A stretch of 64,000 nt of DNA from Hyphomicrobiales bacterium (GCA_016125495.1 WGLQ01000008.1:183785-247784); one strand, 5' to 3'. Numbered from the stretch's first letter, positions 8,294 through 19,451 are shown. Notes: generated by a model from the sequence alone, not told the origin. Program-made: numbers and translations.

Positions 8294-9637
8294 CTAGGCC
8301 GATCGGCCTCGGGTCTGTCCCTCCGCGAGCCATCCGCGGGTAATGTCCGCCATCACCTCGCGCAGCTCCGGCTCCTCGACCTCGTCGAGCGCTTCGCCCG
8401 CGAACGCCTCGATCAACAGCGCCTTGGCCGCGACCTCCGGAACGCCACGCGCACGCAGATAGAAAAGCATGTTCTCGTCGAGTTGCCCCGACGTCGCCCC
8501 GTGGCCGCAAGCGACATCGTCCGCGAAAATCTCCAGCTCCGGCTTGGCGTCGAACTCCGCTGTCTCCGAGAGCAGCAGCGCCTGACTCATCTGCCTGCCG
8601 TCGGTCTTCTGGGCCTCCGGCCGCACGGTGATCTTGCCCTGGAACACAGCGCGTGCCTCGTCATCGAGCACAGCCTTGAAAAGCTCCCGGCTCTCGCAAG
8701 CGGGTGCCACATGATCGACGACCAGTGTCGAATCGCAGTGCTGGCTGGCACGCTGCATCATGACGCCGTTGAGGTGCGCCAGCGCAAGTTCGCCGGAGAA
8801 TTTCAGGTAGACCTGGTTGCGTGTCAGTTTACCGCCGCGCGTCAGTTGCGTTGCGACATAACGGGACATGCGGGCGAGTTCCACGGACCACGTCGAGAGG
8901 TGTGTCGTCGCCTCCCCCTTGCTCAGCAGTTTGACGTGATCCAGCCGGCCGCCCTCCGCGACCGTCACCACGCTCGCGCAGTTCACCTGCCGGGCGCCAC
9001 CGCTCATTGCGAAATGGCTCTCGACGACGAGAGCGCTAGCGCCGGCCGCGACGCGGATGACGTTGCGCGTCGTCACAGCGCCCGGGGCCGCGGCCTCGTG
9101 CAGGTGCACGATGTGCACGATCCGTCGCTCCGTCCCATCGATCTCCACGACGACGCCATCGCTTGCGAACGCCTCGTTCAGCGCCGCCACGACGTCACTC
9201 TCCGGCACCCCCGGAATGCGCCCGAAGTCGGCGGCTCCCGCGCCGGCGAGGACCTCGGCGAGCGGGCGGACCGAAACGCCATCCCCCTCCTGCGCGGCGC
9301 TCGAGAGGTTCGGTTCGAAGCGCCCGTCGACCACGACCAGGCGTGCGGCCGCGAGGCCGGCCAAGGGGCCGAGTGCCTCCTCGAGTGCTCCCATCCCGAT
9401 GGCCGTTCCGCCGATGCCGGCAACAAGAGGTTCGTACGCCTCCGTCACATGCGCACGAAGATCGGTATATTTCCATTCCTCGTTCCGCCTGCCGGGCAAT
9501 CCGTGCGCCTGGAAACGGGCTATTCCGTTCGCACGCGCCTTCGCCACGTCGCGATTGCCGGCGAGCCTTTCGGCCGCCGCCGCGAAGTGGTCACCGAGCG
9601 CCGTCTCGGCCCGCGTTCTGATCACGTCCACTCTCAT
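8294..9637 (-). CDS. sufD: Fe-S cluster assembly protein SufD
   Basis: 447 aa. Part of the SufBC2D scaffold. The C-terminal right-handed parallel beta-helix core shows SufBD signatures such as QVYLKFSGELALAHLNGVMM and ADDVACGHGATSGQLDENMLFYLRARGVPE, the latter with the conserved Cys and His. The N-terminal 130 residues are helical (GLPGRRNEEWKYTDLRAHV). I place the start at the ATG 9637, preceded by GGGGA; a GTG 12 bp upstream is possible. The spacing to sufC is 19 bp. Confidence 0.95.
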   Translation of the reverse strand: MRVDVIRTRAETALGDHFAAAAERLAGNRDVAKARANGIARFQAHGLPGRRNEEWKYTDLRAHVTEAYEPLVAGIGGTAIGMGALEEALGPLAGLAAARLVVVDGRFEPNLSSAAQEGDGVSVRPLAEVLAGAGAADFGRIPGVPESDVVAALNEAFASDGVVVEIDGTERRIVHIVHLHEAAAPGAVTTRNVIRVAAGASALVVESHFAMSGGARQVNCASVVTVAEGGRLDHVKLLSKGEATTHLSTWSVELARMSRYVATQLTRGGKLTRNQVYLKFSGELALAHLNGVMMQRASQHCDSTLVVDHVAPACESRELFKAVLDDEARAVFQGKITVRPEAQKTDGRQMSQALLLSETAEFDAKPELEIFADDVACGHGATSGQLDENMLFYLRARGVPEVAAKALLIEAFAGEALDEVEEPELREVMADITRGWLAEGQTRGRSA

Positions 9638-9656
9638 TGCCGTCCCCACTTGCGCA

Positions 9657-10412
9657 TCAGGCCGCCGGCTGCACGTAGTCGGCGTAGCCCTGCGCCTCGA
9701 GCTCGAGCGCGAGTTCGCGCCCCCCGCTCTTGACGATCCGCCCGCCCGAGAGCACGTGCACCCGGTCAGGAACGATATAGTTGAGGAGCCGCTGGTAGTG
9801 CGTGATCACCAGCACCGAGCGCTCCGGACCGCGCAGCGCGTTGACGCCCTCCGAGACGATCCTGACAGCGTCGATGTCGAGCCCAGAGTCGGTCTCGTCC
9901 AGAATGCAGCAGGTCGGCTCCAGAACGGCCATCTGCAGGATCTCGAGGCGCTTCTTTTCTCCGCCCGAGAAGCCGACATTGAGCGGCCGCTTCAGCATCT
10001 CCTGAGTGACGTTGAGCTTTTCGGCCTTCGCGCGCACCAGCCGCATGAAATCGGCAACGGACACCTCGTCCTCTCCACGCGCCTTGCGCACAGCGTTGAG
10101 CGCGGTGCGCAGGAACGTCAGCGTCGCGACGCCCGGGATTTCGACCGGATACTGGAAGGCAAGGAAGAGCCCGGCCGCGGCGCGCTCGTCCGGCCCCATC
10201 TCGAGGACGCTCTCGCCGTTCCAGAGAATATCACCTCCGGTGACCTCGTAATCCTCCTTTCCGGCGATGACGTAGCCCAGCGTCGACTTGCCCGAGCCGT
10301 TCGGCCCCATGATGGCGTGGACCTCTCCGGTCGGCACGACGAGGTCGAGCCCCTTGAGGATCGGCTTATCCTCTTCAGCGAGCCTGACGTGTAAATTCCT
10401 GATTTCCAGCAT
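9657..10412 (-). CDS. sufC: Fe-S cluster assembly ATPase SufC
   Basis: 251 aa ABC-type ATPase that powers the SufBCD scaffold. Walker A is GPNGSGKST, the Q-loop is in FLAFQYPVEIPG, the signature is FSGGEKKR, Walker B is CCILDETDSGLD, and the H-loop is in VITHYQRLL. The SufC-specific acidic hinge DETDSGLDID is present. The ATG at 10412 is chosen because homology begins at MLEIRNLHV and AGGGTGG precedes it; the long upstream open frame is not coding. Confidence 0.97.
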   Translation of the reverse strand: MLEIRNLHVRLAEEDKPILKGLDLVVPTGEVHAIMGPNGSGKSTLGYVIAGKEDYEVTGGDILWNGESVLEMGPDERAAAGLFLAFQYPVEIPGVATLTFLRTALNAVRKARGEDEVSVADFMRLVRAKAEKLNVTQEMLKRPLNVGFSGGEKKRLEILQMAVLEPTCCILDETDSGLDIDAVRIVSEGVNALRGPERSVLVITHYQRLLNYIVPDRVHVLSGGRIVKSGGRELALELEAQGYADYVQPAA

Positions 10413-10548
10413 ATTCCACCCTGCCAACTTGACTCTCACCGTCGCCCGCCGGACGCCGACCGCACCACACACTGGCGGTGCCATTGATTCCCATCGAAGT
10501 CGCCGGGTCGCATTTGCTCTCCGGGCGACTTCCATCCTCCGTTGCAGT

Positions 10549-10788
10549 CTACTCCTTGCCTTGCATGAGCACGGCGATGCCGGTCAGCAGCGCCACGTCG
10601 ACCACCGCCACGCCCCAGACGACGAGCGCAACCGTTGTTGCCCAATCCGGCAATTCGATCCCGAGCGGCTCGGCCATGAAGACGCCTGCGAGCGCCAGCG
10701 TCGCAAGGATCGCAAAGGCCCGCACGAAGGGTAGGAATTTGACCATCCTGCCCGCCGCCACCTCGGCTTTCTCGACCGTCTCCGGCAT
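10549..10788 (-). CDS. Small membrane protein in the suf operon
   Basis: 79 aa. There are two hydrophobic stretches, about residues 22-40 (VRAFAILATLALAGVFMAE) and 49-75, giving two predicted membrane helices with a short loop containing PLGIELPDW. I know no family function. It starts 5 bp after the stop of the preceding small membrane gene, between sufB and sufC, so it must be co-transcribed. That position suggests a membrane-linked helper of the Suf machinery or a passenger gene; neither can be shown from sequence. Confidence 0.75.
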   Translation of the reverse strand: MPETVEKAEVAAGRMVKFLPFVRAFAILATLALAGVFMAEPLGIELPDWATTVALVVWGVAVVDVALLTGIAVLMQGKE

Positions 10789-10793
10789 GTCGG

Positions 10794-11068
10794 TCACTCC
10801 GTCACTTCGCTCGGCGCCGCCCCATGCGCACGCCAGGGGCCGTCCGTCCTCCTCCGAACGAATGCAATGAAGCCAAGCGTTGCCCCCGTCATGAAGATGG
10901 CGAACAGTACGAATCCCAGCAGCGGCGGCAAGGTTGCGAACAACACCAACGTCACCACAGCGCATATGGCAGGAAACGCGATGATCGCCACCCAGCCTTG
11001 CCAGGTCTTCGGCGCGGCGCCGTAGCCATTGCGCCGCGGCTTGAACCAATACACTGCGCTCTTCGTCG

Positions 11069-11072
<4 letters not shown>
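10794..11072 (-). CDS. Small membrane protein translationally coupled to sufB
   Basis: 92 aa. After a basic N-terminus ([11 protein letters not shown]) there are two membrane helices at about residues 26-47 and 50-72, ending in an Arg-rich segment ([10 protein letters not shown]) that is probably cytoplasmic. Its ATG overlaps the sufB stop as ATGA (11069-11072), which implies translational coupling and so a matched amount with SufB. Similar unnamed genes occur in alphaproteobacterial suf operons. Function unknown. Confidence 0.78.
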
Positions 11073-12538
<1,466 letters not shown>

Positions 12539-12595
12539 TACGTTTCACTCCGCTCATTCCGTCGCCGTCCGACCATGCGGCCGGCACCCGGACCG

Positions 12596-13768
12596 TCAGG
12601 CAAGACTTTTCGCCCGCACCGACATCCTGACCATCACCTTCTCGAGCGCTTCGGCAAACCGCTCCAGTTCCTGCGTCTCCGTTGCCGGACCGCTGGAGAC
12701 ACGAATGGCTCCCCGCGCGGCATCGCCGCCCAATCCCATCGCCTCGAGCACGTGCGAGCCACCGACCTTGCCCGAGGAACACGCCGCCCCCGCGCCGATG
12801 GAAACGCCCGCAAGGTCGAGCGCGATCACCACCGTCTCGGCCCGTGCGCCGGCCAGAATCATGCAACTCGTGTTGCAGAGCCTTTCAGCTCCCTGGCCCG
12901 CGATGCCGAGGCCGCCGATGGTGCCCGCGAGCCGGCGCTCGAGGGCATCGCGCATCGTCGTCGCCCGCGCCGTCCAGCCCGTCCCGAGGCGCCGCCGCGC
13001 CAACTCGGCCGCCGCCGCGAAACCTGCGATCGCCGGCACATTTTCCGTCCCGCCCCGTCGCCCCCGCTCCTGACCACCGCCCGGAACGAGCGCATCGATT
13101 TCATCGCCCCGCGCCTGCCTGACGACCAGAGCTCCAGTCCCCATCGGCCCGCCGAGCTTGTGGCCAGAGATCACCACGGCATCGACGTCGAGCGCGGCCA
13201 TATCGACGGCCATCCGCCCGCAGGCTTGCGTGGCGTCGCACAGCACGAACGCCTCGGGCGCAATCCGCCGCACCTCGCGAACGGCCGGACCGACCGGCTG
13301 GATCACACCCGTCTCGTTGTTCGCCGCCATGAGCGCAACCAGAGGCGGACCCGCATTCTCCTCCATCGCCCGTTCGACGGCCCGCGACAGCGACACGCCA
13401 GCGACGACGCCTTGCCTGTCGCAGGCGGCAACTTGCACACCGCGCCCCCGCCGGGTGGCCGCCGCATGCACCGCCGGATGCTCGATCGCCGAAACGACCG
13501 CGGCCCCTTCGCCCCGCCAGCCGAGCACGGCCGCCGCGATCGCCTCGCTCGCCCCGCTCGTGAAGGTGAGGCCCCCGGCCGGTGCGCCGACCAGTTGCGC
13601 GACCACGTCCCGTGCCTCCTCGACGAGCGCCCGGCCACGCCGACCTTCGGCATGGACCGACGACGGATTGCCCGCCGTCCCGAGTGCCTCGATCATCGCC
13701 ACCCGCGCTTCCTCTTCGAGGGGCGCACTGGCGTTGTGGTCGAGGTATGTCCGCGCACGACCACTCAT
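12596..13768 (-). CDS. NifS/IscS-type cysteine desulfurase
   Basis: 390 aa, a group I PLP-dependent cysteine desulfurase. The PLP lysine is in ISGHKLGGPMG, the catalytic Cys in the loop ACSSGKV, and the N-terminal YLDHNASAP is typical. It is distinct from SufS further down the same operon. Its ATG overlaps the iscR stop (ATGA, 13765-13768), so it is translated together with the regulator. The closest named families are NifS and IscS. In alphaproteobacteria this gene is usually the first enzyme gene after iscR in suf operons, while a dedicated isc operon is missing. Confidence 0.93.
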   Translation of the reverse strand: MSGRARTYLDHNASAPLEEEARVAMIEALGTAGNPSSVHAEGRRGRALVEEARDVVAQLVGAPAGGLTFTSGASEAIAAAVLGWRGEGAAVVSAIEHPAVHAAATRRGRGVQVAACDRQGVVAGVSLSRAVERAMEENAGPPLVALMAANNETGVIQPVGPAVREVRRIAPEAFVLCDATQACGRMAVDMAALDVDAVVISGHKLGGPMGTGALVVRQARGDEIDALVPGGGQERGRRGGTENVPAIAGFAAAAELARRRLGTGWTARATTMRDALERRLAGTIGGLGIAGQGAERLCNTSCMILAGARAETVVIALDLAGVSIGAGAACSSGKVGGSHVLEAMGLGGDAARGAIRVSSGPATETQELERFAEALEKVMVRMSVRAKSLA

Positions 13769-14277
13769 TCTGCCGCCAAGCCCCCGGTGATTTCCGGCGC
13801 CCGGCCCGGTAGGTCCAAGGCGGATTGGCTGTCCGAGCGGACATGCGACCGGTCGGCCCGCAGATGCTCGGGGATCCCTTTGATCACGTCCTCGAGCGTC
13901 ACCTTGGCGAGGAACGAATTGATGTGCTCACCGAGCACGTGCCAAAGCTCGTGCGTCAGGCAACGCTCGCCCATCACGCACCCCGCCGCCTCCTGGCTGG
14001 CACAGCGCGTCATCTCGAACGGCTCGCCCGCGGCCGCCATGATCTCGCCGATGGTGATCGCACCCGCCGGGCGCGCGAGCCGATAGCCGCCGAGCCGTCC
14101 GCGGGCGCTTTCCACGAGACCTGCCCGCCGAAGGGCACCGAAGAGCTGCTCGAGATAAGCTGTCGAGATCTTCTGGCGCTCGGCCACGGCCGATATCGCG
14201 AGGGCCGCGCCTCCGCCATGCGCCGCGAGATCCGCCAGCGCCATGACGGCATAGCGTCCGCGTGTGTTCAACTCCAT
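13765..14277 (-). CDS. iscR: Rrf2 family Fe-S regulator, IscR-like
   Basis: 170 aa. It has an N-terminal winged helix (MELNTRGRYAVMALADLA, then ISTAYLEQLFGALRRAGLVESARGRLGGY) and three cysteines at 92, 100 and 106 in the cluster-binding loop, giving C-x7-C-x5-C. E. coli IscR has C-x5-C-x5-C, so the first gap is two residues longer, as is common in alphaproteobacteria. CLTHELWHVLGEHI after the third Cys includes the conserved His. The ATG at 14277 is where family homology starts; GGGAAGG lies upstream. A near-consensus IscR type-1 site overlaps its own promoter, so autoregulation is likely. Confidence 0.92.
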   Translation of the reverse strand: MELNTRGRYAVMALADLAAHGGGAALAISAVAERQKISTAYLEQLFGALRRAGLVESARGRLGGYRLARPAGAITIGEIMAAAGEPFEMTRCASQEAAGCVMGERCLTHELWHVLGEHINSFLAKVTLEDVIKGIPEHLRADRSHVRSDSQSALDLPGRAPEITGGLAAE

Positions 14278-14395
14278 CGGGTCGAGCCTTCCCGTAACGA
14301 TCACACCGCTCAAAAGTTTGGATTTCGGATGCGCCCACGTGCTAGAGGACTGTCACGCCGGACACCCGTACTTTGAAGTCGATCCAAACAAGACT

Positions 14396-14424
14396 GATAT
14401 AGAAATCCCGACTTGGGCAGTCAA
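14396..14424 (-). promoter_or_regulatory. Predicted sigma-70 promoter of the iscR-suf operon
   Basis: On the minus strand TTGACT (14419-14424) is followed by a 17-bp spacer and TATATC (14396-14401). The -35 matches five of six consensus bases. Transcription would start near 14389 and leave a leader of about 110 nt before iscR. It is the only convincing promoter upstream of the 9-kb minus-strand gene run. Confidence 0.6.
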
Positions 14425-14428
14425 CTAT
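14404..14428 (-). promoter_or_regulatory. IscR type-1-like operator
   Basis: The minus strand reads ATAGTTGACT, then GCCCA, then AGTCGGGATT. It contains the inverted half-sites GACT and AGTC, five bases apart. Compared from memory with the E. coli IscR type-1 consensus (ATASYYGACT, five bases, AGTCRRSTAT), 19 of 25 positions agree; the mismatches are in the spacer and the last three bases. It covers the -35 element and part of the spacer of the iscR promoter, which is the arrangement expected for repression by cluster-loaded IscR. Confidence 0.7.
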
Positions 14429-14659
14429 TTCTGGTGCCGAATTTGCAGGCCCCGGGGTCGAGTTCGGTATGTGGTCGGCGATAGGGGCAGCGACCGGGTG
14501 CATCGGTGCCCCGACGCGCGCCGTACCGCAGCCGCGCACGATCGCGGCGGCGGCATCCGGTGCGGTTCACCAATGTGATCGACGAGAGCGGCGACCGACC
14601 CGCCACCAGCGCCCGACCGCGACGGCCAAGTCCTTGGTCCGAAAACAGATAGTGAGACA

Positions 14660-15391
14660 ATGCCCGAAGTCATCATCAACGGACCGGCCGGACGCATCGA
14701 GGCCCGCTACCACCACAACCCGAACAGTGATTCCCCGATCGCGGTGATCCTGCACCCACACCCGCAGTTCGGCGGGACGATGAACAACCCCATCGTCTAC
14801 CAGCTCTACTACACCTTCGTGAACCGCGGATTCTCGGTGCTTCGCTTCAATTTCCGGGGCGTCGGTCGCAGCCAGGGCCTGTTCGACAACGGCCCGGGAG
14901 AGCTGTCCGACGCCGCCGCCGCGCTCGATTGGGTGCAGGGCTTCAACCCCGAGGCGCCGTTCTGCTGGATCGCTGGCGTTTCGTTCGGCTCCTGGATCGC
15001 CATGCAGCTCTTGATGCGGCGGCCAGAGATCCACGGCTTCGTCACCGTCGCCGCCCAGCCCGACCTCTACGACTTCACATTCCTCGCTCCGTGTCCCGCC
15101 TCGGGCCTGATGATCTCGGGCGAGTACGACCGCGTCGCGCCGACGTCGGCCATCAACGACATGCTCGCCAAGGTCAAGACGCAGAAGGGCATCAAGATCG
15201 AGCACACCGTCATTCCCTCGGCGAACCACTTCTTCGAGGAGCAGATGACGGAGCTGATGCGCATCGCCAATACCTATCTCGACATGCGCCTGACGACGCC
15301 GCCCCGTCCGGCACGAATCGCCGCGCCGATCGAGGATGCGGTCGACGAAGAGCCGCTCGAAGAGGTCATGGACGACGGCGAGGACGACTGA
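14660..15391 (+). CDS. Alpha/beta hydrolase
   Basis: 243 aa. The serine hydrolase fold is clear: the oxyanion region HPHPQFGGTMNN, LRFNFRGVGRSQG, the nucleophile elbow GVSFGSW, Asp in SGEYDRVAP and His in PSANHFFEEQ. This is the family of small alphaproteobacterial hydrolases often labelled dienelactone-hydrolase-like or X-Pro dipeptidyl-peptidase-like, with no known substrate. The last 30 residues are an acidic tail ([19 protein letters not shown]). It reads away from iscR and overlaps the converging anmK by 26 bp. Confidence 0.9.
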   Translation: MPEVIINGPAGRIEARYHHNPNSDSPIAVILHPHPQFGGTMNNPIVYQLYYTFVNRGFSVLRFNFRGVGRSQGLFDNGPGELSDAAAALDWVQGFNPEAPFCWIAGVSFGSWIAMQLLMRRPEIHGFVTVAAQPDLYDFTFLAPCPASGLMISGEYDRVAPTSAINDMLAKVKTQKGIKIEHTVIPSANHFFEEQMTELMRIANTYLDMRLTTPPRPARIAAPIEDAVDEEPLEEVMDDGEDD

Positions 15392-16559
15392 GACGACCGC
15401 CGGACGTGGGCGCGGCGACGCCGGTCGTCCCAGGAAAGGAGAGCGGCAGGCCCCTGAGGCTCCGCACCGCGAGGTAGGCGAAGGCCTCCGCCTCCATGTG
15501 CTCGCCGGACCAGCCCAATCGCTCGACCGGTTCCACGGGAACGGCAAGACGATCGGCAAGCCAGCGCATGAGGGTCGGATTCGAGGCACCACCGCCGCAG
15601 ACCAGCCAGCGCGCCGGGGCCGTCGGAAAGTGATCGCGCGCGGCCGCGACCGCCTCGACGGTGAAAGCCGTCAAGAGCGCGGCGTCGTCTTCGAGCGCAT
15701 GGGCCCGGTCGGCGCCGCCCGCCCGCCCGCGCGTTTCGAGCACCTGCTCGACCCAGCCGTGGAACGCTTGACGATCCAGCGATTTGGGTGCCGGCGAAGC
15801 AAAATAGGGGTGCGACATCAGCGCGGCGAGCTGACCACGGGCCAATTGCCCGCGCGCTGCGGCTTGGCCGTCCCGGTCACACGGCTCGCCCGCCACCCGC
15901 CGCATGTGATCATCGATCAGCGCATTGCCCGGGCCGGTATCGAAGGCGATCAACTCGTCGCCGGGGCCAATCCATGTCACGTTGGCGACACCGCCGATGT
16001 TGAGGATCGCGACCGGCGCCTCGAGGCCGGCGCTCGCGGTCAGCGCCCGGTGGTAGACGGGCACCAGCGGTGCGCCCTGTCCCCCATTTGCCATGTCATT
16101 CGAGCGAAAGTCGTCGATCACGGGCACCCCGATGAGATCGGCGAGCATGGCGCCGTCCCCGATCTGTAGCGTGAAGCCGCGATCCGGCCGGTGCAGAATG
16201 GTTTGGCCGTGGAAGCCGACGACCTCGATGCCGAGCCGCGCGAGGCCGCATTCATGGGACTGCGGCGGCGTGGCCGAAGCCGCGAGCAGCGCGCTTTCAG
16301 CCACCCAATGGGCTCGTGTCACCGCCCGTGCGGCCTCCTCGACCACGGTGAGCGTGCGTACCTGCGGTCCTTCGGCCCCGGCCACCTCGGCCATCGCACG
16401 CCTGATGAGAGCACGCGCCGGCTCGTCGAGCGGAATGGAGGCCGCCAGCTCCGGCATCCGCCGAACGACGGCCTCGCCGTCGGTCTCGATCACCGCCACG
16501 TCGACGGCATCCATCGAGGTTCCGCACATGAGCCCGGCCGCTTTCAGCAATTCGCCCAT
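15366..16559 (-). CDS. anmK: Anhydro-N-acetylmuramic acid kinase
   Basis: 397 aa. AnmK opens and phosphorylates 1,6-anhydro-MurNAc during cell-wall recycling. The N-terminal phosphate loop is [22 protein letters not shown], the [37 protein letters not shown] stretch and the [14 protein letters not shown] motif are all diagnostic. I place the start at the ATG 16559, where homology begins. It is divergent from tyrS, the usual alphaproteobacterial pairing. Confidence 0.95.
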   Translation of the reverse strand: MGELLKAAGLMCGTSMDAVDVAVIETDGEAVVRRMPELAASIPLDEPARALIRRAMAEVAGAEGPQVRTLTVVEEAARAVTRAHWVAESALLAASATPPQSHECGLARLGIEVVGFHGQTILHRPDRGFTLQIGDGAMLADLIGVPVIDDFRSNDMANGGQGAPLVPVYHRALTASAGLEAPVAILNIGGVANVTWIGPGDELIAFDTGPGNALIDDHMRRVAGEPCDRDGQAAARGQLARGQLAALMSHPYFASPAPKSLDRQAFHGWVEQVLETRGRAGGADRAHALEDDAALLTAFTVEAVAAARDHFPTAPARWLVCGGGASNPTLMRWLADRLAVPVEPVERLGWSGEHMEAEAFAYLAVRSLRGLPLSFPGTTGVAAPTSGGRLSRPRRRP

Positions 16560-16678
16560 GCATCCTCCCGTTCGCGCCCGCGTGCCGTGCCGTCCCGGCT
16601 CGCAACGGTTGTCCATCGCTGCTAGAGGTGTGGCGCGCCCTCGTCGCGCGATCAGACAACAGCGGCAGGCTTAGGACA

Positions 16679-17935
16679 ATGGCGAGCTTCAAATCGGAGT
16701 TCCTCCGGGTCGTCTCGGAACGCGGCTTCATTCACCAGATATCCAATCCCGAAGGACTAGATGCGGCCCTCGCCGAGGGACCCGTCACCGCCTACATCGG
16801 CTTCGATTGTACCGCACCGAGCCTGCACGCCGGCTCGCTGCTGCCGATCATGATGCTGCACTGGTTCCAGCAGACCGGGCATCGCCCGATCGCCCTGATG
16901 GGCGGCGGCACGACGCGGGTCGGCGACCCGTCCGGCAAGGACCAGAGCCGGCAACTCCTCACCCCCGAGCAGATCGACGACAACAAGGGCGGCATCCGCA
17001 AGGTCTTCGATAAATTCCTTTCCTTCGGCAACGGCCCGCGCGACGCCCTGATGATGGACAACGCCGACTGGCTGCTCACACTCAACTACATCGATTTCCT
17101 GCGCGAGGTCGGCGCCCACATCTCGGTCAACGAGATGATCAAGCGCGACAGCATCGCCCAGCGTCTCGAGCGCGAGCACCATCTCTCGTTCCTCGAGTTC
17201 AACTACATGGTGCTGCAGGCCTACGACTTCGTGGAGCTTTTCAGGCGCACCGGCTGCCGTCTGCAGATGGGCGGCTCGGACCAGTGGGGCAACATCGTCG
17301 CCGGCACCGACCTCGGCAGGCGCATCGCGGGCGCCGACCTCTTTGCCCTGACGACGCCGCTGCTGACCACCTCATCGGGCGCAAAAATGGGCAAGACGGC
17401 CGCTGGCGCCGTCTGGCTCGATGCCGCGCTGCTCTCGCCCTACGACTACTGGCAGTACTGGCGCAACACCGAGGACGCCGACGTCGCCCGCTTCCTCAAG
17501 CTCTTCACGACATTGCCGATGGACGAGATCGCCCGCCTCGGCGCCCTCGAGGGAGCGGAAATCAACGAGGCCAAGAAGGTGCTCGCGAACGAGGCGACCG
17601 GCCTCCTGCACGGCAAGGCCGCGGCAACCGACGCCGCCGAAACGGCGCGCCAGACCTTCGTGGAGGGCGCGCTGGCCGCAGGACTGCCGACGGTCACGCT
17701 TTCCCGCGCCGAGCTTGCCGGCGGGATCGGTGTGCTCGCGGCGTTCGTGAAATCGGGCCTTGCCGCTTCCAATGGAGAAGCCCGTCGCCACGTCCAGGGC
17801 GGCGGCGCCCGCCTCAACGATGCCCCCGTGACCGACGAGCGCGCGACGGTCACGCTCGCCGATCTCGGACCGGAAGGCGCGATCAAGCTGTCGATCGGCA
17901 AGAAGAAGCACGTGCTCCTGAAGCCGGCGGACTGA
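16679..17935 (+). CDS. tyrS: Tyrosine--tRNA ligase
   Basis: 418 aa, class I aminoacyl-tRNA synthetase (TyrRS, TyrZ/TyrS bacterial type). The HIGH-like motif is in [12 protein letters not shown]. The KMSKS loop reads AKMGKT, a variant of the usual KxSKS. The tyrosine and tRNA recognition region [11 protein letters not shown] is intact. The C-terminal S4 RNA-binding domain ([15 protein letters not shown]) ends the protein. AGGACA precedes the ATG at 16679, which is where homology starts. A strong hairpin follows the stop. Confidence 0.96.
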   Translation: MASFKSEFLRVVSERGFIHQISNPEGLDAALAEGPVTAYIGFDCTAPSLHAGSLLPIMMLHWFQQTGHRPIALMGGGTTRVGDPSGKDQSRQLLTPEQIDDNKGGIRKVFDKFLSFGNGPRDALMMDNADWLLTLNYIDFLREVGAHISVNEMIKRDSIAQRLEREHHLSFLEFNYMVLQAYDFVELFRRTGCRLQMGGSDQWGNIVAGTDLGRRIAGADLFALTTPLLTTSSGAKMGKTAAGAVWLDAALLSPYDYWQYWRNTEDADVARFLKLFTTLPMDEIARLGALEGAEINEAKKVLANEATGLLHGKAAATDAAETARQTFVEGALAAGLPTVTLSRAELAGGIGVLAAFVKSGLAASNGEARRHVQGGGARLNDAPVTDERATVTLADLGPEGAIKLSIGKKKHVLLKPAD

Positions 17936-17953
17936 GCGCCGGGTTCGCGGGCA

Positions 17954-17988
17954 ACGGGCGGCCCGCCGGCTGTTCGGCGGCTGCCCGT
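17954..17988. terminator. Strong hairpin between converging tyrS and lpd
   Basis: ACGGGC (17954-17959) pairs with GCCCGT (17983-17988), and inside it CCGCCG pairs with CGGCGG around a six-base loop. It lies in the 70-bp gap between two convergent genes and could stop transcription from both sides. No T-tract follows on either strand. Confidence 0.45.
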
Positions 17989-18005
17989 CGCATTCGACGC
18001 CCCCG

Positions 18006-19451
18006 TCAGGTGTGGATCACCCGGCCGTAGGCATCGAGCACGCTCTCGTGCATCATCTCCGAGAGCGTCGGGTGCGGGAAGACCGTGTGCATCAGGTCCT
18101 CTTCCGTCGTCTCGAGATTCATGGCGACGACGAAGCCCTGAATGAGTTCCGTGACTTCCGCGCCGACCATGTGCGCGCCGAGGAGTTCGCCAGTGGCGGC
18201 ATCGAACACCGTCTTGACGAGGCCGTCCGGCTCGCCGAGCGCGATCGCTTTGCCGTTACCAACGAACGGAAAGCGCCCGACCTTGACCTCGCGCCCCGCC
18301 GCCTTGGCTTTCGCCTCCGTCAAGCCGACGGACGCGATCTGCGGATGGCAGTAGGTGCAGCCCGGGATTTTATTCTTGTCCATCGGATGGGCATGGAGCC
18401 CGGCGATCGCCTCGACGCAGATGACGCCCTCGTGCTCGGCCTTGTGCGCCAGCATCGGCGGACCCGCGACATCGCCGATCGCATGGATCCCGGGAACATT
18501 CGTGCGCCCGAGACCGTCGGTCACGATCGTGCCACGCTCCATCGCAACGCCGAGCGCTTCGAGGCCGAGCCACTCGACATTGCCGACGACACCGACCGCC
18601 GAGATCAGCCGCTCGGCGGTGATCGTCTCGCTCTTGCCACCGCCGAGATCGACGCTGGCGACAATGCCCCCCGCGCCCTTGGAAACACCCGTCACTTTCG
18701 CTCCCGACAGGATGCGCATGCCTTGCTTTTCGAAGCGCTTCCTGGCGAGCGCGGCGATCTCGGCATCCTCGACGGGCAGGATCTGCTCCATGAGTTCGAT
18801 CACCGTCACTTCGGCACCCATGGTGCGATAAAAGGAGGCGAATTCGATGCCGATCGCGCCCGAACCCATGACGATGAGCGACTTCGGCATCGCCTTCGGC
18901 ACCATTGCCTCGAAATAGGTCCAGATGCGATCGCCGTCGGGCTCGATGCCGGGGATGATGCGCGGGCGTGCGCCGGTCGCAACGATGATGTTCTTGGCCT
19001 GGTAGGTGCCGTGCCCGAGCGTTCCCTTGGGCGCCGGGTTCTGCGGCTCCATCGCCTTCTTGGTGGGCGCGTCAACGACGACCTCGCCCGGTTTCGTGAT
19101 CCGCGCCTCGCCCCAGATGACGGCGACCTTGTTCTTCTTGAGGAGGAAGCCGACGCCGCCGTTGAGCTGCTTGGAGACACCGCGCGAGCGGGCGACGACC
19201 TTGTCCGCCTCGAACGTCATGCGCCCTTCGAGCTTGAGGCCGTAGGCCTCGGCGTGCTGGGCATAGTGGTAGATTTCCGCCGTCCGCAACAGCGCCTTGG
19301 TCGGGATGCAGCCCCAGTTGAGGCAGATGCCGCCGAGGTGCTCGCGCTCGACGACGGCCGTCTTGAGGCCGAGCTGGGCCGCGCGGATCGCCGCGACATA
19401 GCCTCCCGGCCCCCCGCCGATGATGATGACGTCGAATGCGTTGTCGGTCAT
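18006..19451 (-). CDS. lpdA: Dihydrolipoyl dehydrogenase (E3)
   Basis: 481 aa flavoprotein disulfide reductase. It reoxidises the lipoyl groups of the pyruvate dehydrogenase complex. It shows the FAD-binding GGGPGG near the N-terminus, the redox disulfide in GGICLNWGCIPTKALL, the NAD-binding GSGAIGIEFASFY, the second FAD motif HAIGDVAGPPMLAHKAEHEG, and the C-terminal HPHPTLSE with the catalytic His-Glu pair. It is the last gene of the pdh run, 54 bp after pdhC. Confidence 0.96.
   Translation of the reverse strand: MTDNAFDVIIIGGGPGGYVAAIRAAQLGLKTAVVEREHLGGICLNWGCIPTKALLRTAEIYHYAQHAEAYGLKLEGRMTFEADKVVARSRGVSKQLNGGVGFLLKKNKVAVIWGEARITKPGEVVVDAPTKKAMEPQNPAPKGTLGHGTYQAKNIIVATGARPRIIPGIEPDGDRIWTYFEAMVPKAMPKSLIVMGSGAIGIEFASFYRTMGAEVTVIELMEQILPVEDAEIAALARKRFEKQGMRILSGAKVTGVSKGAGGIVASVDLGGGKSETITAERLISAVGVVGNVEWLGLEALGVAMERGTIVTDGLGRTNVPGIHAIGDVAGPPMLAHKAEHEGVICVEAIAGLHAHPMDKNKIPGCTYCHPQIASVGLTEAKAKAAGREVKVGRFPFVGNGKAIALGEPDGLVKTVFDAATGELLGAHMVGAEVTELIQGFVVAMNLETTEEDLMHTVFPHPTLSEMMHESVLDAYGRVIHT

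Larger units (their letters stand above)
14278..14659. other. Divergent control region between iscR and the hydrolase gene
   Basis: 382 bp without a gene. It holds the suf promoter and IscR-type operator at 14396-14428 (listed separately). A short dyad ACTTTGAAGT lies at 14370-14379, inside the iscR leader. The stretch 14380-14435 is visibly poorer in G+C than its surroundings. The promoter of the rightward hydrolase gene is not obvious. Confidence 0.5.
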
